Shown here in pieces: positions 24,860-32,833 of a stretch of DNA of 39,843 bases (position 1 is its first letter; every line of letters starts with the position of its first letter). This DNA is from Betaproteobacteria bacterium. Lineage in GTDB: Bacteria > Pseudomonadota > Gammaproteobacteria > Burkholderiales > SG8-39. The stretch is taken from NCBI GenBank assembly GCA_025356085.1, contig JANXUV010000012.1:1-39843 (forward strand). The letters are read 5' to 3'. A program made the position numbers and the translations under genes. Below the pieces are notes generated by a model. The model was not told the DNA's origin, made no database searches, and worked only from the letters and a program-made list of their open reading frames with translations.

Positions 24860-26059
24860 ATGGACCTTAGCTATTCCCAGGAAGAATCTGCGTTCCGCGA
24901 CGAAGTGCGCGGCTGGCTCAAAACCAACCTGCCGCAGAACCTGCGCGACAAGATCGCCAACTACGAAGAACTTGGCCGCGAGGACTTGATGCAGTGGCAC
25001 AAGATCCTCGCCAAAAAGGGCTGGGTCGCCCCCTCCTGGCCGAAAGAATTCGGCGGCACCGACTGGAACGTCATACAGCGCTACATCTTCGAGGAGGAGT
25101 GCGGTTTCGCGGGCACGCCGCCGCTGATCCCCTTTGGCCTGTCCATGTGCGGCCCGGTGATCCTGCGCTTCGGCACCCCTGAGCAGAAGAAGCGCTTCCT
25201 GCCCGGCATCTACAACGGCGACGTGTTCTGGTGCCAGGGCTATTCGGAGCCCGGCTCCGGGTCCGATCTCGCATCCCTCAAAACGAAAGCGGAGCGCGGG
25301 TCGGACAAAAGCGGCGACCACTACATCGTCAACGGCCAGAAAATCTGGACCACGCTCGGCCATTTCGCCGACTGGATTTTCTGCCTGGTGCGCACCGATT
25401 CCAGCCTGTCGAAGCGGCAGGAGGGCATTTCCTTCCTGCTCATCGACATGAAGACATCCGGCATCACGGTGCGGCCGCTGATCCTGATGGACGGCGGGCA
25501 CGAAGTGAACGAAGTGTTCTTCGACAACGTGAAGGTGCCGGCCGAGAACCTCATCTTCGAAGAGGGCAAGGGCTGGACGGTGGCCAAGTACCTGCTCGGC
25601 CACGAGCGCATGAACACCGGCCGCATCGGCGCCTCCAAGCGCGAGCTCGCCAAGCTGACCGAATTCGCCGCCAGGCAGACGGGCGACAATGGCAAGCCGC
25701 TCATTGAAGACGCTCGTTTCCGCGACAAGCTGACGCGCGTCGAAGTCGAGCTGATGGCGCTGGAAATCACCAACCTGCGCTTCCTCGACCAGATGCGCCG
25801 CAGCGGCCAGCCGCCGGGCGCGGACGTGTCGATGCTGAAGATCAAGGGCACCGAGATCCAGCAGGCGCTGACGGAACTGTCGATGCAGGCGGTCGGACCG
25901 ATGGCGCAGCCGTTCAAGTCGGTCGCCAACGACCCGGACTTCGACGAATTCACCGCCGGCCTCGCGCCGCGCTACTGCAATTTCCGCAAAACGACGATCT
26001 ACGCTGGCTCGAACGAGATCCAGCGGAACATCATCTCCAAGATGACGTTGGGCCTGTAG
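24860..26059 (+). CDS. Acyl-CoA dehydrogenase, large subunit of a heteromeric pair
   Basis: 399 residues, of the PimC/FadE26-like branch. It has GYSEPGSGSDLASLKTKA and the flavin loops, but the C-terminal position normally holding the catalytic Glu (YEGTSQI) reads IYAGSNEIQRNI. A Glu249 in GHERMNTGR occupies the alternative position used by isovaleryl- and FadE26-type enzymes and is the probable base. Such large subunits work with a degenerate second acyl-CoA dehydrogenase, which is exactly what follows 10 bases downstream. A strong GGAGGGG ribosome binding site precedes the ATG. Known pairs of this type act on bulky CoA esters (steroid side chains, pimeloyl-CoA). Confidence 0.92.
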   Translation: MDLSYSQEESAFRDEVRGWLKTNLPQNLRDKIANYEELGREDLMQWHKILAKKGWVAPSWPKEFGGTDWNVIQRYIFEEECGFAGTPPLIPFGLSMCGPVILRFGTPEQKKRFLPGIYNGDVFWCQGYSEPGSGSDLASLKTKAERGSDKSGDHYIVNGQKIWTTLGHFADWIFCLVRTDSSLSKRQEGISFLLIDMKTSGITVRPLILMDGGHEVNEVFFDNVKVPAENLIFEEGKGWTVAKYLLGHERMNTGRIGASKRELAKLTEFAARQTGDNGKPLIEDARFRDKLTRVEVELMALEITNLRFLDQMRRSGQPPGADVSMLKIKGTEIQQALTELSMQAVGPMAQPFKSVANDPDFDEFTAGLAPRYCNFRKTTIYAGSNEIQRNIISKMTLGL

Positions 26060-26069
26060 GAGGGCGACC

Positions 26070-27170
26070 ATGAATTTCGACTACAACGAAGAGCAGCAAC
26101 TCCTCGCCGATTCCGTCCGGCGCTTTCTTTCCAAGGATTACGGTTTCGAGGCGCGCAGAAAGATCGTCGCCTCCAAGGATGGCTGGAGTCCCGCCGTCTG
26201 GTCGCAGCTTGCCGAAATGGGCCTCACCGGCCTGCCGTTCTCGCCCGATTACGGCGGCTTCGGCGGCGGCGCGGTGGACCTGATGGGCGTGATGGAAGCG
26301 GCGGGCGATGCGATGCTGGTCGAGCCCTATCTCGCCACTGTCGGCCTGGGCGCGCAGTTCGTCGCGCGCGCCGGCAGCGACTCGCTGAAGAAGGCGATCC
26401 TGCCCGCGGTCGTCGAAGGCAAGCTGAAAATGGCCTTTGCGCACACCGAGAAGGGCGCGCGCTACAACCTCTCGAAAGTCGATGCGCAGGCAAAGAAGGC
26501 CGGCAGCGGCTGGGAAATCACCGGCGAGAAATTCGTCGTACTCGGCGCGCCCGCGGCGGACATGTTCGTGGTTTCCGCGAAGACCGACAAAGGTCTTTCT
26601 TTGTTTTTAATTAAAAAAGAATCTGCAAAAGTAAAAGCATACGTAACCCTCGATGAGCAACGTGCAGGCGACGTTTCCTTCTCGAAGGCGCAGGGCGAGT
26701 TGATCGGAACTGAAGGCGGCGCGATGCCGGTGATCGAGGAAGTGATGGATTTCGCCACGGCGCTGATCTGCGCCGAAGCGGTCGGCGCGATGAAGTTCGC
26801 CTGCGACACCACGCTCGAATACCTGAAGACGCGCAAGCAGTTCGGCGTCACCATCGGCACCTTCCAGGCGCTGCAGCACCGCATGGTGGACATGTACGTG
26901 AGCTACGAGCAGGCGAAGTCGATGGCCTGCCTGGCGGCGTCGAAGGCGGACGGCGCCACCGATGCGAAGGATCGCGCGCGCGCGATCTCGGCGGCCAAGA
27001 TCAAGATCTCCGACAACGCCCGACACATCAGCCAGGAGGCGATCCAGCTGCACGGCGGCATGGGCATGACCGAAGAAATGAAAGTCAGCCATACGTTCCG
27101 CCGCCTCACGGTGATCGCGCAGCAGTTCGGCGACGCGGACCATCACCTCGCGCGCTTCGCCTCGCTTTGA
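26070..27170 (+). CDS. Acyl-CoA dehydrogenase, small subunit of a heteromeric pair
   Basis: 366 residues, of the PimD/FadE27-like branch. The acyl-CoA dehydrogenase fold is recognisable (FDYNEEQQLLADSVRRFL, TRKQFGVTIGTFQALQHRM, and HGGMGMTEEMKVSHTFRRLT). The usual GYSEPxAGSD flavin region is degenerate (MAFAHTEKGARYNLSKV) and no terminal YEGT motif exists. This is the non-catalytic or flavin-sharing subunit that completes an alpha2beta2 enzyme with the preceding gene. GGAGG precedes the ATG. An unusually AT-rich codon run (26591-26640) covers residues about 174-190 in the middle beta domain. It overlaps the next start by one base (TGATG). Confidence 0.92.
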   Translation: MNFDYNEEQQLLADSVRRFLSKDYGFEARRKIVASKDGWSPAVWSQLAEMGLTGLPFSPDYGGFGGGAVDLMGVMEAAGDAMLVEPYLATVGLGAQFVARAGSDSLKKAILPAVVEGKLKMAFAHTEKGARYNLSKVDAQAKKAGSGWEITGEKFVVLGAPAADMFVVSAKTDKGLSLFLIKKESAKVKAYVTLDEQRAGDVSFSKAQGELIGTEGGAMPVIEEVMDFATALICAEAVGAMKFACDTTLEYLKTRKQFGVTIGTFQALQHRMVDMYVSYEQAKSMACLAASKADGATDAKDRARAISAAKIKISDNARHISQEAIQLHGGMGMTEEMKVSHTFRRLTVIAQQFGDADHHLARFASL

Positions 27171-28165
27171 TGGAAAACAAGCGGATCGTGATGGCGAGCC
27201 GGCCCGCCGGCTGGGTCACGGAGAGCAATTTCCGCATCGAGACCGTACCGGTCTCCGCGCCGAAGGACGGCGAGGTGCTGGTGAAGATCCACTGGCTGTC
27301 GCTGGATCCCTACATGCGCGGCCGCATGAATGACACCAAGTCCTACGCCGCCAAGCAGGAAATCGACGCCGTGATGGTGGGCGGTACCGTGGGCGAGGTG
27401 GTCGAATCGAAGCACCCAAAGTTCAGGGTTGGCGACCAGGTAAGCGGCATGTTCGGCTGGCAGCAGTACGGCCTGTCGGATGGCACCGGCCTGAACAAGA
27501 TCGACGCCAGCCGCGCGCCGATGTCGGCTTTTCTAGGCGTGCTCGGCATGCCCGGCGTCACGGCCTGGGTCGGGCTGCTTGACATTTGCCAGCCCAAGGA
27601 AGGCGAAACCGTCGTGGTGTCGGCTGCGTCGGGAGCGGTCGGCAGCGTCGTCGGGCAGATCGCGAAACTCAAGGGCGCGCGTGCGGTCGGCATCGCCGGC
27701 GGCAAAGCGAAATGCGATTACGTCGTGAATGAGCTGGGTTTCGATGCCTGCATCGACTACAAGGCCGGCCGGCTGAACGACGATCTCAGGGCGGCCGCGC
27801 CGAAGGGCATCGACTGCTGCTTCGAGAACGTCGGCGGCGAAATTCTCGACGCAGTGCTGAAACAGATGAACGCGTTTTCGCGCATCGCGGTCTGCGGCCT
27901 GATCTCGCAGTACAACGCGACCGAGGCTTATGGCGTGAAAACCTTCCAGTCGATCCTCACCAACCGCATCAAGGTGCAGGGCTTCATCGTCTCGGACCGC
28001 ATGGAATTGTGGGCCAAGGCGCTGCCCGAGCTCATCGGCTGGGTGGCGAGCGGCAAGATCAAGTACCGGGAAACGGTCGCCAATGGGCTGGAGAGCGCAC
28101 CGAAGGCATTCATCGGGCTGCTCAAGGGCGAGAACTTCGGCAAGCAGCTGGTGAAGCTGGTTTAA
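27170..28165 (+). CDS. NADPH-dependent MDR reductase (leukotriene B4 dehydrogenase/CurA type)
   Basis: 331 residues. Family motifs: LSLDPYMRGRMNDTKSY near residue 42, LGVLGMPGVTAWVGLLDI near 120, the cofactor loop VSAASGAVGSVVGQIAKLKGARAVGIAGG, and YFxNVGG as CFENVGGEILD. The C-terminus has KALPELIGWVASGKIKYRETV. These enzymes reduce alpha,beta-unsaturated ketones or aldehydes with NADPH. The ATG at 27170 shares its A with the preceding stop; a TTG three bases earlier is possible. It is the last gene of the plus arm; its stop overlaps the convergent protease stop by four bases (TTAA). Confidence 0.93.
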   Translation: MENKRIVMASRPAGWVTESNFRIETVPVSAPKDGEVLVKIHWLSLDPYMRGRMNDTKSYAAKQEIDAVMVGGTVGEVVESKHPKFRVGDQVSGMFGWQQYGLSDGTGLNKIDASRAPMSAFLGVLGMPGVTAWVGLLDICQPKEGETVVVSAASGAVGSVVGQIAKLKGARAVGIAGGKAKCDYVVNELGFDACIDYKAGRLNDDLRAAAPKGIDCCFENVGGEILDAVLKQMNAFSRIAVCGLISQYNATEAYGVKTFQSILTNRIKVQGFIVSDRMELWAKALPELIGWVASGKIKYRETVANGLESAPKAFIGLLKGENFGKQLVKLV

Positions 28166-29190
28166 ATTTTTCCGCGGGCGCGCTCGATGCGCTCGCGCGT
28201 GGACGGATGCGTCGACAGGTAGTCCGACGCGCCGTCCTTCCTCCCGGGCCGCTTCTTCTCCTCCAGGCGCCGCAGGATCGCCGCGAAATATTCCGGCGCA
28301 ATGCCGCGCTTCGCCAGGTAGTCGAGGGAGAAATCGTCCGCCTCGCGCTCGAAGTCGCGTGTGAAGCTGGCTTGCAGCAGCATCGTCGGCGCCGCGGCGG
28401 CGAGCGAGGTCAGCGAGGTCAGGTCGCCGGCCATGAACGCGATCAGCACCGCAGCCGCGGAGTTCTGCATCACCAGGCGGAGCATGTGGTGCTGGCGCAG
28501 GTGGCCGATCTCGTGCGCCAGCACCGCTTCCAGCTCGCGGTCGTCCTTCGCCAGCTCCACCAGCTCGTCGGTCATGACGATGATGCCGGCGGGCAGCGCG
28601 AAGGCGTTGGCGCCCGCGCGTCCGCCCTGGCGCAGCTCCAGCCGGTAGGTGGCCGCGCCCTGGATGCCGCTGGTCATGCGTGCATACAGTTCGCGCAATT
28701 CGCGCTGCCGCGTTTCCGGCAGCTTGCTGGGTTGGAGCACGAGTTTGTCGAGCGTGGCGAGCGCGTCGCGCCCGATGTAGGTCTCGGTCGCCGCGGGTAG
28801 CGCGAACGCAGCCTGCTTTGCCAGCGCCGGGACGCCCCAGACGACGGCTACCCAGGCCGCCGCCACAGTGATGACGAGCGCCGCGACAGCGTAGCTCAAG
28901 CCGCTTTCCCAGCGGTGTAGCAGCCAGCTCGCCGCCGGCACCCGGCCTTCGAACAGCGCATCTACCGCGTCGTTATCCGCGGTCTCGCACTGCGCGCCGT
29001 CGGGAAAGTAGAGCCGGCGCCGGCTGGCGCCGATGCGCTCCGAGACGCGCACCTCGACCAGCGGCCAGGCGAGGTCAATGCCGCAGCCGGTTCCGCGCAC
29101 ATGCAGCAACTGCCGCGCGTCCAGTTCGAGTGTGACCGGTTGCCCGTCCGTGGACTCGCCGTCGAAATAGACTGCCTGCAGCCCGCTCAT
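28162..29190 (-). CDS. M48 family zinc metalloprotease
   Basis: 342 residues from ATG 29190. An N-terminal beta-rich region (1-90) precedes a hydrophobic segment (about 99-121) that should anchor the protein in the inner membrane. The zinc site is His226-Glu227-x-x-His230 (VLAHEIGHLRQHH), with a third ligand Glu in RDFEREADDFSLDYL at about 281-283. The C-terminal STHPSTRERI is the conserved M48 end. The family degrades or processes membrane and periplasmic proteins. It begins 4 bases after the DUF898 gene; the two are often neighbours and probably form one operon. A 21-residue upstream extension in frame was rejected. Confidence 0.93.
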   Translation of the reverse strand: MSGLQAVYFDGESTDGQPVTLELDARQLLHVRGTGCGIDLAWPLVEVRVSERIGASRRRLYFPDGAQCETADNDAVDALFEGRVPAASWLLHRWESGLSYAVAALVITVAAAWVAVVWGVPALAKQAAFALPAATETYIGRDALATLDKLVLQPSKLPETRQRELRELYARMTSGIQGAATYRLELRQGGRAGANAFALPAGIIVMTDELVELAKDDRELEAVLAHEIGHLRQHHMLRLVMQNSAAAVLIAFMAGDLTSLTSLAAAAPTMLLQASFTRDFEREADDFSLDYLAKRGIAPEYFAAILRRLEEKKRPGRKDGASDYLSTHPSTRERIERARGKI

Positions 29191-29194
29191 CGGA

Positions 29195-30169
29195 TCACAA
29201 GCCGAAATCGAAGCCGAGCAGTTCCCCCGCTTCGTCGCCGACGGCGCCGACATCGTCCGCGGCGGCCGCGAGGAACTTGGCCGGGCCCTGCGGCGACTGC
29301 AGCGTCATGCGCTCCAGCTTGTAGCGTGCGGTGCGGATCGCCGCCCAGGGCACCAGCAGCCCGAGCGACAGCATTACGCCGAGCGCGTTTACGAAATACA
29401 GCCCGAACAGGCCGCCCACGGTCCAGCCGCAGTCGAAACGGATCTCCGCGAGCGTGGTGTTGCGCCAGGCGAGGCGCGCCAGCACGACTTCCGCGTAGGC
29501 GCGCAGCAGCAGGTAGAACGGCAGCAGGCCGATACCCAGCGTGACGATGCTGCCGGCGAGAAAGCCGACGAAGGCGAGCGAAATCTTCATCGCGCCGCGA
29601 TAGTAGTCGCCGGTGGTCGCCGAGAAGGCGAAGCGCTGGCTGCCGTAGCGGCTGTTCTCGACGAACAGGCGGCGCTTCATCGCCAGGTACCAGGGATAGC
29701 CGATGCCGAGAGTGACGGGCACCAGCAGCGCGGCGACCAGCAGTACCCCGAAGATCTGCATCTTGCCGCCGTTGAAGCCGAAGCGGACGTTGCGATGCAG
29801 CGAATTGCGCGCGTTGAATTGCAGCGCGCGCTGGATGATCCAGGGCAGCAGCGCGAGCACGACCAGCGCCAGCACGAGCGACAGCAGCGGCACGACGTGC
29901 TGCGCCAGCGAGTAGACGGTGAAAACCGCGAGTACGAGCAGGCGGCCCTTGAGGATCGCCACCGGGTTGCCCGTGTACTCGAAAGCCGCGCCATCGAGCA
30001 GCGTGCTGCCGTAGAAATAGCGCTTGCGGCGCACCTTGGCCCAGGCCGAGTAGATGCCCAGGGTGAGCACGCTCAGGCACAGGTTGACGATCCAGATGCG
30101 GAAATACTCGGAGGCGCTGCCGGTGAACTGCAGCTTGACGGGCTCTCCGGGCCGGTACAATTCAGACAC
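29195..30169 (-). CDS. DUF898 (YjgN family) inner-membrane protein
   Basis: 324 residues with six or more hydrophobic segments. The hallmark start is FTGSASEYFRIWIVNLCLSVLTLGIYSAWAKVRRKRYFYGST, and a related second copy of the pattern occurs near FAFSATTGDYYRGAMKISLAFVGF, indicating internal repeat structure. The family function is unknown. The start is GTG at 30169, with only one base between it and the ATG of the divergent GST gene. TAGAGT on the minus strand, 9 bases before the GTG, could be its -10 box, inside the GST coding region. It is the upstream partner of the M48 protease gene. Confidence 0.9.
   Translation of the reverse strand: MSELYRPGEPVKLQFTGSASEYFRIWIVNLCLSVLTLGIYSAWAKVRRKRYFYGSTLLDGAAFEYTGNPVAILKGRLLVLAVFTVYSLAQHVVPLLSLVLALVVLALLPWIIQRALQFNARNSLHRNVRFGFNGGKMQIFGVLLVAALLVPVTLGIGYPWYLAMKRRLFVENSRYGSQRFAFSATTGDYYRGAMKISLAFVGFLAGSIVTLGIGLLPFYLLLRAYAEVVLARLAWRNTTLAEIRFDCGWTVGGLFGLYFVNALGVMLSLGLLVPWAAIRTARYKLERMTLQSPQGPAKFLAAAADDVGAVGDEAGELLGFDFGL
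30156..30161 (+). promoter_or_regulatory. -10 box of the GST gene inside the divergent DUF898 gene
   Basis: TACAAT lies 9 bases before the plus ATG at 30171, with TTGACG (30135-30140) 15 bases upstream as a possible -35. Both lie inside the first codons of the DUF898 gene. The predicted transcript starts within about three bases of the ATG, so it would be leaderless or nearly so. Confidence 0.5.
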
Positions 30170-30170
30170 T

Positions 30171-30875
30171 ATGATCGAACTCTACACTTGGCCGACGCCG
30201 AACGGCCACAAAGTCCACATCATGCTCGAGGAAACGGGCACGCCCTACAACGTGCACGCGATCGACATCGGCGCCGGCGACCAGTTCAAGCCCGAGTTCC
30301 TCAGGATTTCCCCCAACAACAAGATGCCGGCGATGGTGGATACCGACGGCCCCGAAGGAAAGGGCAAGCCGTTCGCGCTTGCCGAGTCGGGCGCGATGCT
30401 GTTGTACCTGGCGTCGAAAACCGGCAAGTTCCTGCCGACCGACCTGCGCCAGCGCTGGCAGGTGATGCAGTGGACGATGTTCCAGATGGGCCACATCGGG
30501 CCGATGCTGGGACAGGCGCACCACTTCCTCGGCTACGCGCCGGAAAAGATTCCCTACGCCATGAACCGCTACAGGAACGAAGCCAATCGCCTGTACATGG
30601 TGGTCGACCGGCGCCTGAAGGAATCGAAGTTCCTCGCCTGCGACGAGTACACCATCGCCGACATGGCCACCGTGCCCTGGCTGCGGTTCCCCGAGCGGCA
30701 GGGAGTGAACATCGACGAGTACCCGGCGCTGAAGAAATGGCGGGACGCGATTTACGAGAGGTCGGCGGTGAAAAAAGCGTTTCTGGTGCTCGCCGAGCGG
30801 CGCAAGGCGGTGCCCGAGATGACGAAAGAGCAGAAGGAAAACCTTTTCGGCCCGGCTCAATATGCTAAACGGTAA
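30171..30875 (+). CDS. Glutathione S-transferase (YfcG/YghU-like)
   Basis: 234 residues. The thioredoxin-like domain starts IELYTWPTPNGHKVHIMLEETG, the nu-class (YfcG) pattern in which a Thr/Asn pair near the N-terminus takes the place of the usual Tyr/Ser/Cys. Then SPNNKMPAMVD (cis-Pro) and LAESGAMLLYLA (gamma-glutamyl site). The helical domain has GHIGPMLGQAHHFLGYAPEKIPYAMNRYRNE and TIADMATVPWL. Relatives reduce disulfides with glutathione rather than conjugate. The long upstream ORF extension lies inside the divergent gene and was rejected. Its end overlaps the start of the broken SDR gene by 14 bases. Confidence 0.93.
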   Translation: MIELYTWPTPNGHKVHIMLEETGTPYNVHAIDIGAGDQFKPEFLRISPNNKMPAMVDTDGPEGKGKPFALAESGAMLLYLASKTGKFLPTDLRQRWQVMQWTMFQMGHIGPMLGQAHHFLGYAPEKIPYAMNRYRNEANRLYMVVDRRLKESKFLACDEYTIADMATVPWLRFPERQGVNIDEYPALKKWRDAIYERSAVKKAFLVLAERRKAVPEMTKEQKENLFGPAQYAKR

Positions 30876-31616
30876 AGTCGCGTGGATTACCGGAGGCGGT
30901 TCGGGCATAGGCCTCGCCGGTGCAGAAGAACTGGTGAACCAGGTGCGCACGTCGTGATATCGGGACGGACCGCCGGCACTAACGCTTCAGCTCTTTCCGT
31001 ATTGAAAAAACTCGGGAGTGCGGAAGCAACCCTGCTGGACGTCGCTGACAAGAAAGCGGTGGCTGCGACCGCGGCCGATATCGAGAAGCGGCATGGCCGT
31101 ATCGATATCCTGGTGACGAGCGCGGGTACGAACCTCGGCGCGACGCGCAACTTCAAGACCGTGTCGGCCGACGGTTGGGACGACGTCGTGAAGATCAACC
31201 TGAACGGCCTCTTCTACTGCTGCCTCGCGGTTCTCCCCGGCATGCGGGCGAGGAAAGACGGCCTGATCATCAACATTTCTTCCTGGGCGGGGCGTTATCC
31301 GAGCGCGCTGACCGGCCCGGCCTACAACGCCACCAAGCGCGCGGTGATCGCGATCACCGAGTCGATCAACATCGAGGAGTGCATGAACGGCATCCGCGCC
31401 ACCTCGATCCTGCCCGGTGAAGTCGCCACGCCGATCCTGGAGAAGCGGCCGGTGCCGCCCTCGAAGGAGCAGCGCGACCGCATGGCGCAGCCCGAGGACT
31501 TCGGCAAGGCGATCCTGTTCGTCGCCACCATGCCGGCGCGCAGCTGCGTCAACGAGCTGGTGATCGCGCCGACCTGGAACCGTTTCTACCTCGGTGGCCT
31601 GGAGGCGCCGAAATAG
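30862..31616 (+). pseudogene. Short-chain dehydrogenase/reductase interrupted by a frameshift
   Basis: An ATG at 30862 opens a normal SDR start (LNGKVAWITGGGSGIGLAGAEELVNQ) that runs into a TGA at 30955-30957. The rest of the protein (GAHVVISGRT onward) continues in another frame to 31616, with Ser in NISSWAG and Tyr-x3-Lys in PAYNATKRAV. The break lies near 30940-30944, where a GG would need to be GGG to restore Asn-Gln-Gly-Ala-His. One missing base is therefore enough. This may be a real inactivating deletion or a sequencing/assembly error in a G run. Apart from the shift the protein looks intact. The start overlaps the GST end. Confidence 0.88.
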
Positions 31617-32833
31617 TTCCGGTTTTCTGGCGAGTCACCCTGCCGTTCCTGGCGGGGTATTTCGTTTCCTACGTCTACCGCTCGATCAACGCGATCATCG
31701 GGCCGGACCTGGTGCGCGACTACGGCCTCTCCGCGGCCGGCCTGGGCCTGCTGTCGGGCATCTACTTCTTCTCCTTCGCGATATTTCAGCTCCCGTTGGG
31801 CGTGCTGCTCGATCGATACGGGCCGCGGCGCGTCAACGCGACGCTGCTGCTGGTCGCGGCGGCGGGCGGCCTTTGGTTTGCGCTTGCGCGCTCGACCGTG
31901 GAATTGACCCTGGCTCGGGCGCTGATCGGCCTGGGCGTGTCCGGCTGCCTGATGTCTTCCTTCTCGGCGTTCGCGCTCTGGTATCCGGCGGAACGCCTCG
32001 CCACCATGAACGGCATTGCCTTTGCTTCGGGCATGCTGGGTGCGATCACGGTCACTGTCCCGCTCGAGATCGTGCTGCGCTCACTGCACTGGCGCGAAGT
32101 GTTCTACGGCATTGTCGCGCTGACGGTTGCGGTGAGCGTGGTGCTGTATCTGGTGGTTCCCGAGAAAGCATCGGCGCTCGAGCGTGGAAAACCCGCGCCG
32201 CCGCTGTCAGACCAGCTGCGCGAGTTTGCCGCGCTGGTGCACGACCCTGCGTTCTGGCGCGTGGCGCTGTGCGTCGGCGCAAGCCAGCTGGCCGCGGTGT
32301 CGCTCGCCACGCTCTGGGTCGCGACCTGGCTGCGAGACGTCGCCGGCTACTCGCAGGCCGAAGTAGCGCGCGCGCTGCTGGGATTCAACGTAGTGATGAT
32401 CTGCGGTTACCTCGCCTTTGGGCGCGTGGCCGACGGTATGACGCGCAGCGGCCGCAGCACGCTGCCGCTGCTGCTGGGCGGCGTCGCGACCGCTTCGCTG
32501 TGCCTGGCGCTCCTCGTGCTCGGCGCGCGCACCGGCGCGCTCGTCCTCTGGAGCCTCTTCTTCGGCTGTGCGACGGCGGTGGTGCTGTCGTATTCGCTGT
32601 TTTCGCGCCGCTATCCGAAGGAGATGGCGGGGCGCGTCAACAGCGCGCTCAACGTGTCGGTGTTCGTCGGCATGTTCAGCGGCCAGTGGGCGGTCGGCCT
32701 GGTCATCAACCAGTGGCCGCAGAGCGCATCCGGCTACGCGCCGGAGGCCTATCCCTGGGCGCTCGGCGGCCTGTGGCTGGTGCAGTTCTCCGGCCTGCTG
32801 TGGCTGTGGAGCGGCCGCAGGCTATTTCGGTGA
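31613..32833 (+). CDS. MFS transporter (start codon unclear)
   Basis: A multi-pass permease of the major facilitator superfamily. Conserved features include the loop 2-3 motif LLDRYGPRRVNA and a matching GRVADGMTRSG in the second half. A GTG at 31712 would give 373 residues but loses the first membrane helix. The same frame is open upstream and encodes a convincing helix 1 (FWRVTLPFLAGYFVSYVY, from about 31625), yet no ATG, GTG or TTG occurs there. The only options are ATA at 31613, which overlaps the SDR stop, or CTG at 31574. The coordinates given assume ATA. The substrate is unknown; location among CoA-acid genes suggests an organic acid. Convergent with the thioesterase (12-base overlap). 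Confidence 0.82.
   Translation: MVPVFWRVTLPFLAGYFVSYVYRSINAIIGPDLVRDYGLSAAGLGLLSGIYFFSFAIFQLPLGVLLDRYGPRRVNATLLLVAAAGGLWFALARSTVELTLARALIGLGVSGCLMSSFSAFALWYPAERLATMNGIAFASGMLGAITVTVPLEIVLRSLHWREVFYGIVALTVAVSVVLYLVVPEKASALERGKPAPPLSDQLREFAALVHDPAFWRVALCVGASQLAAVSLATLWVATWLRDVAGYSQAEVARALLGFNVVMICGYLAFGRVADGMTRSGRSTLPLLLGGVATASLCLALLVLGARTGALVLWSLFFGCATAVVLSYSLFSRRYPKEMAGRVNSALNVSVFVGMFSGQWAVGLVINQWPQSASGYAPEAYPWALGGLWLVQFSGLLWLWSGRRLFR

Noticed and set aside
24422-26071. A 549-residue minus-strand ORF opposite the P450 and acyl-CoA dehydrogenase
   Set aside because: Antisense shadow spanning the gap between two well-identified genes; no domain features.
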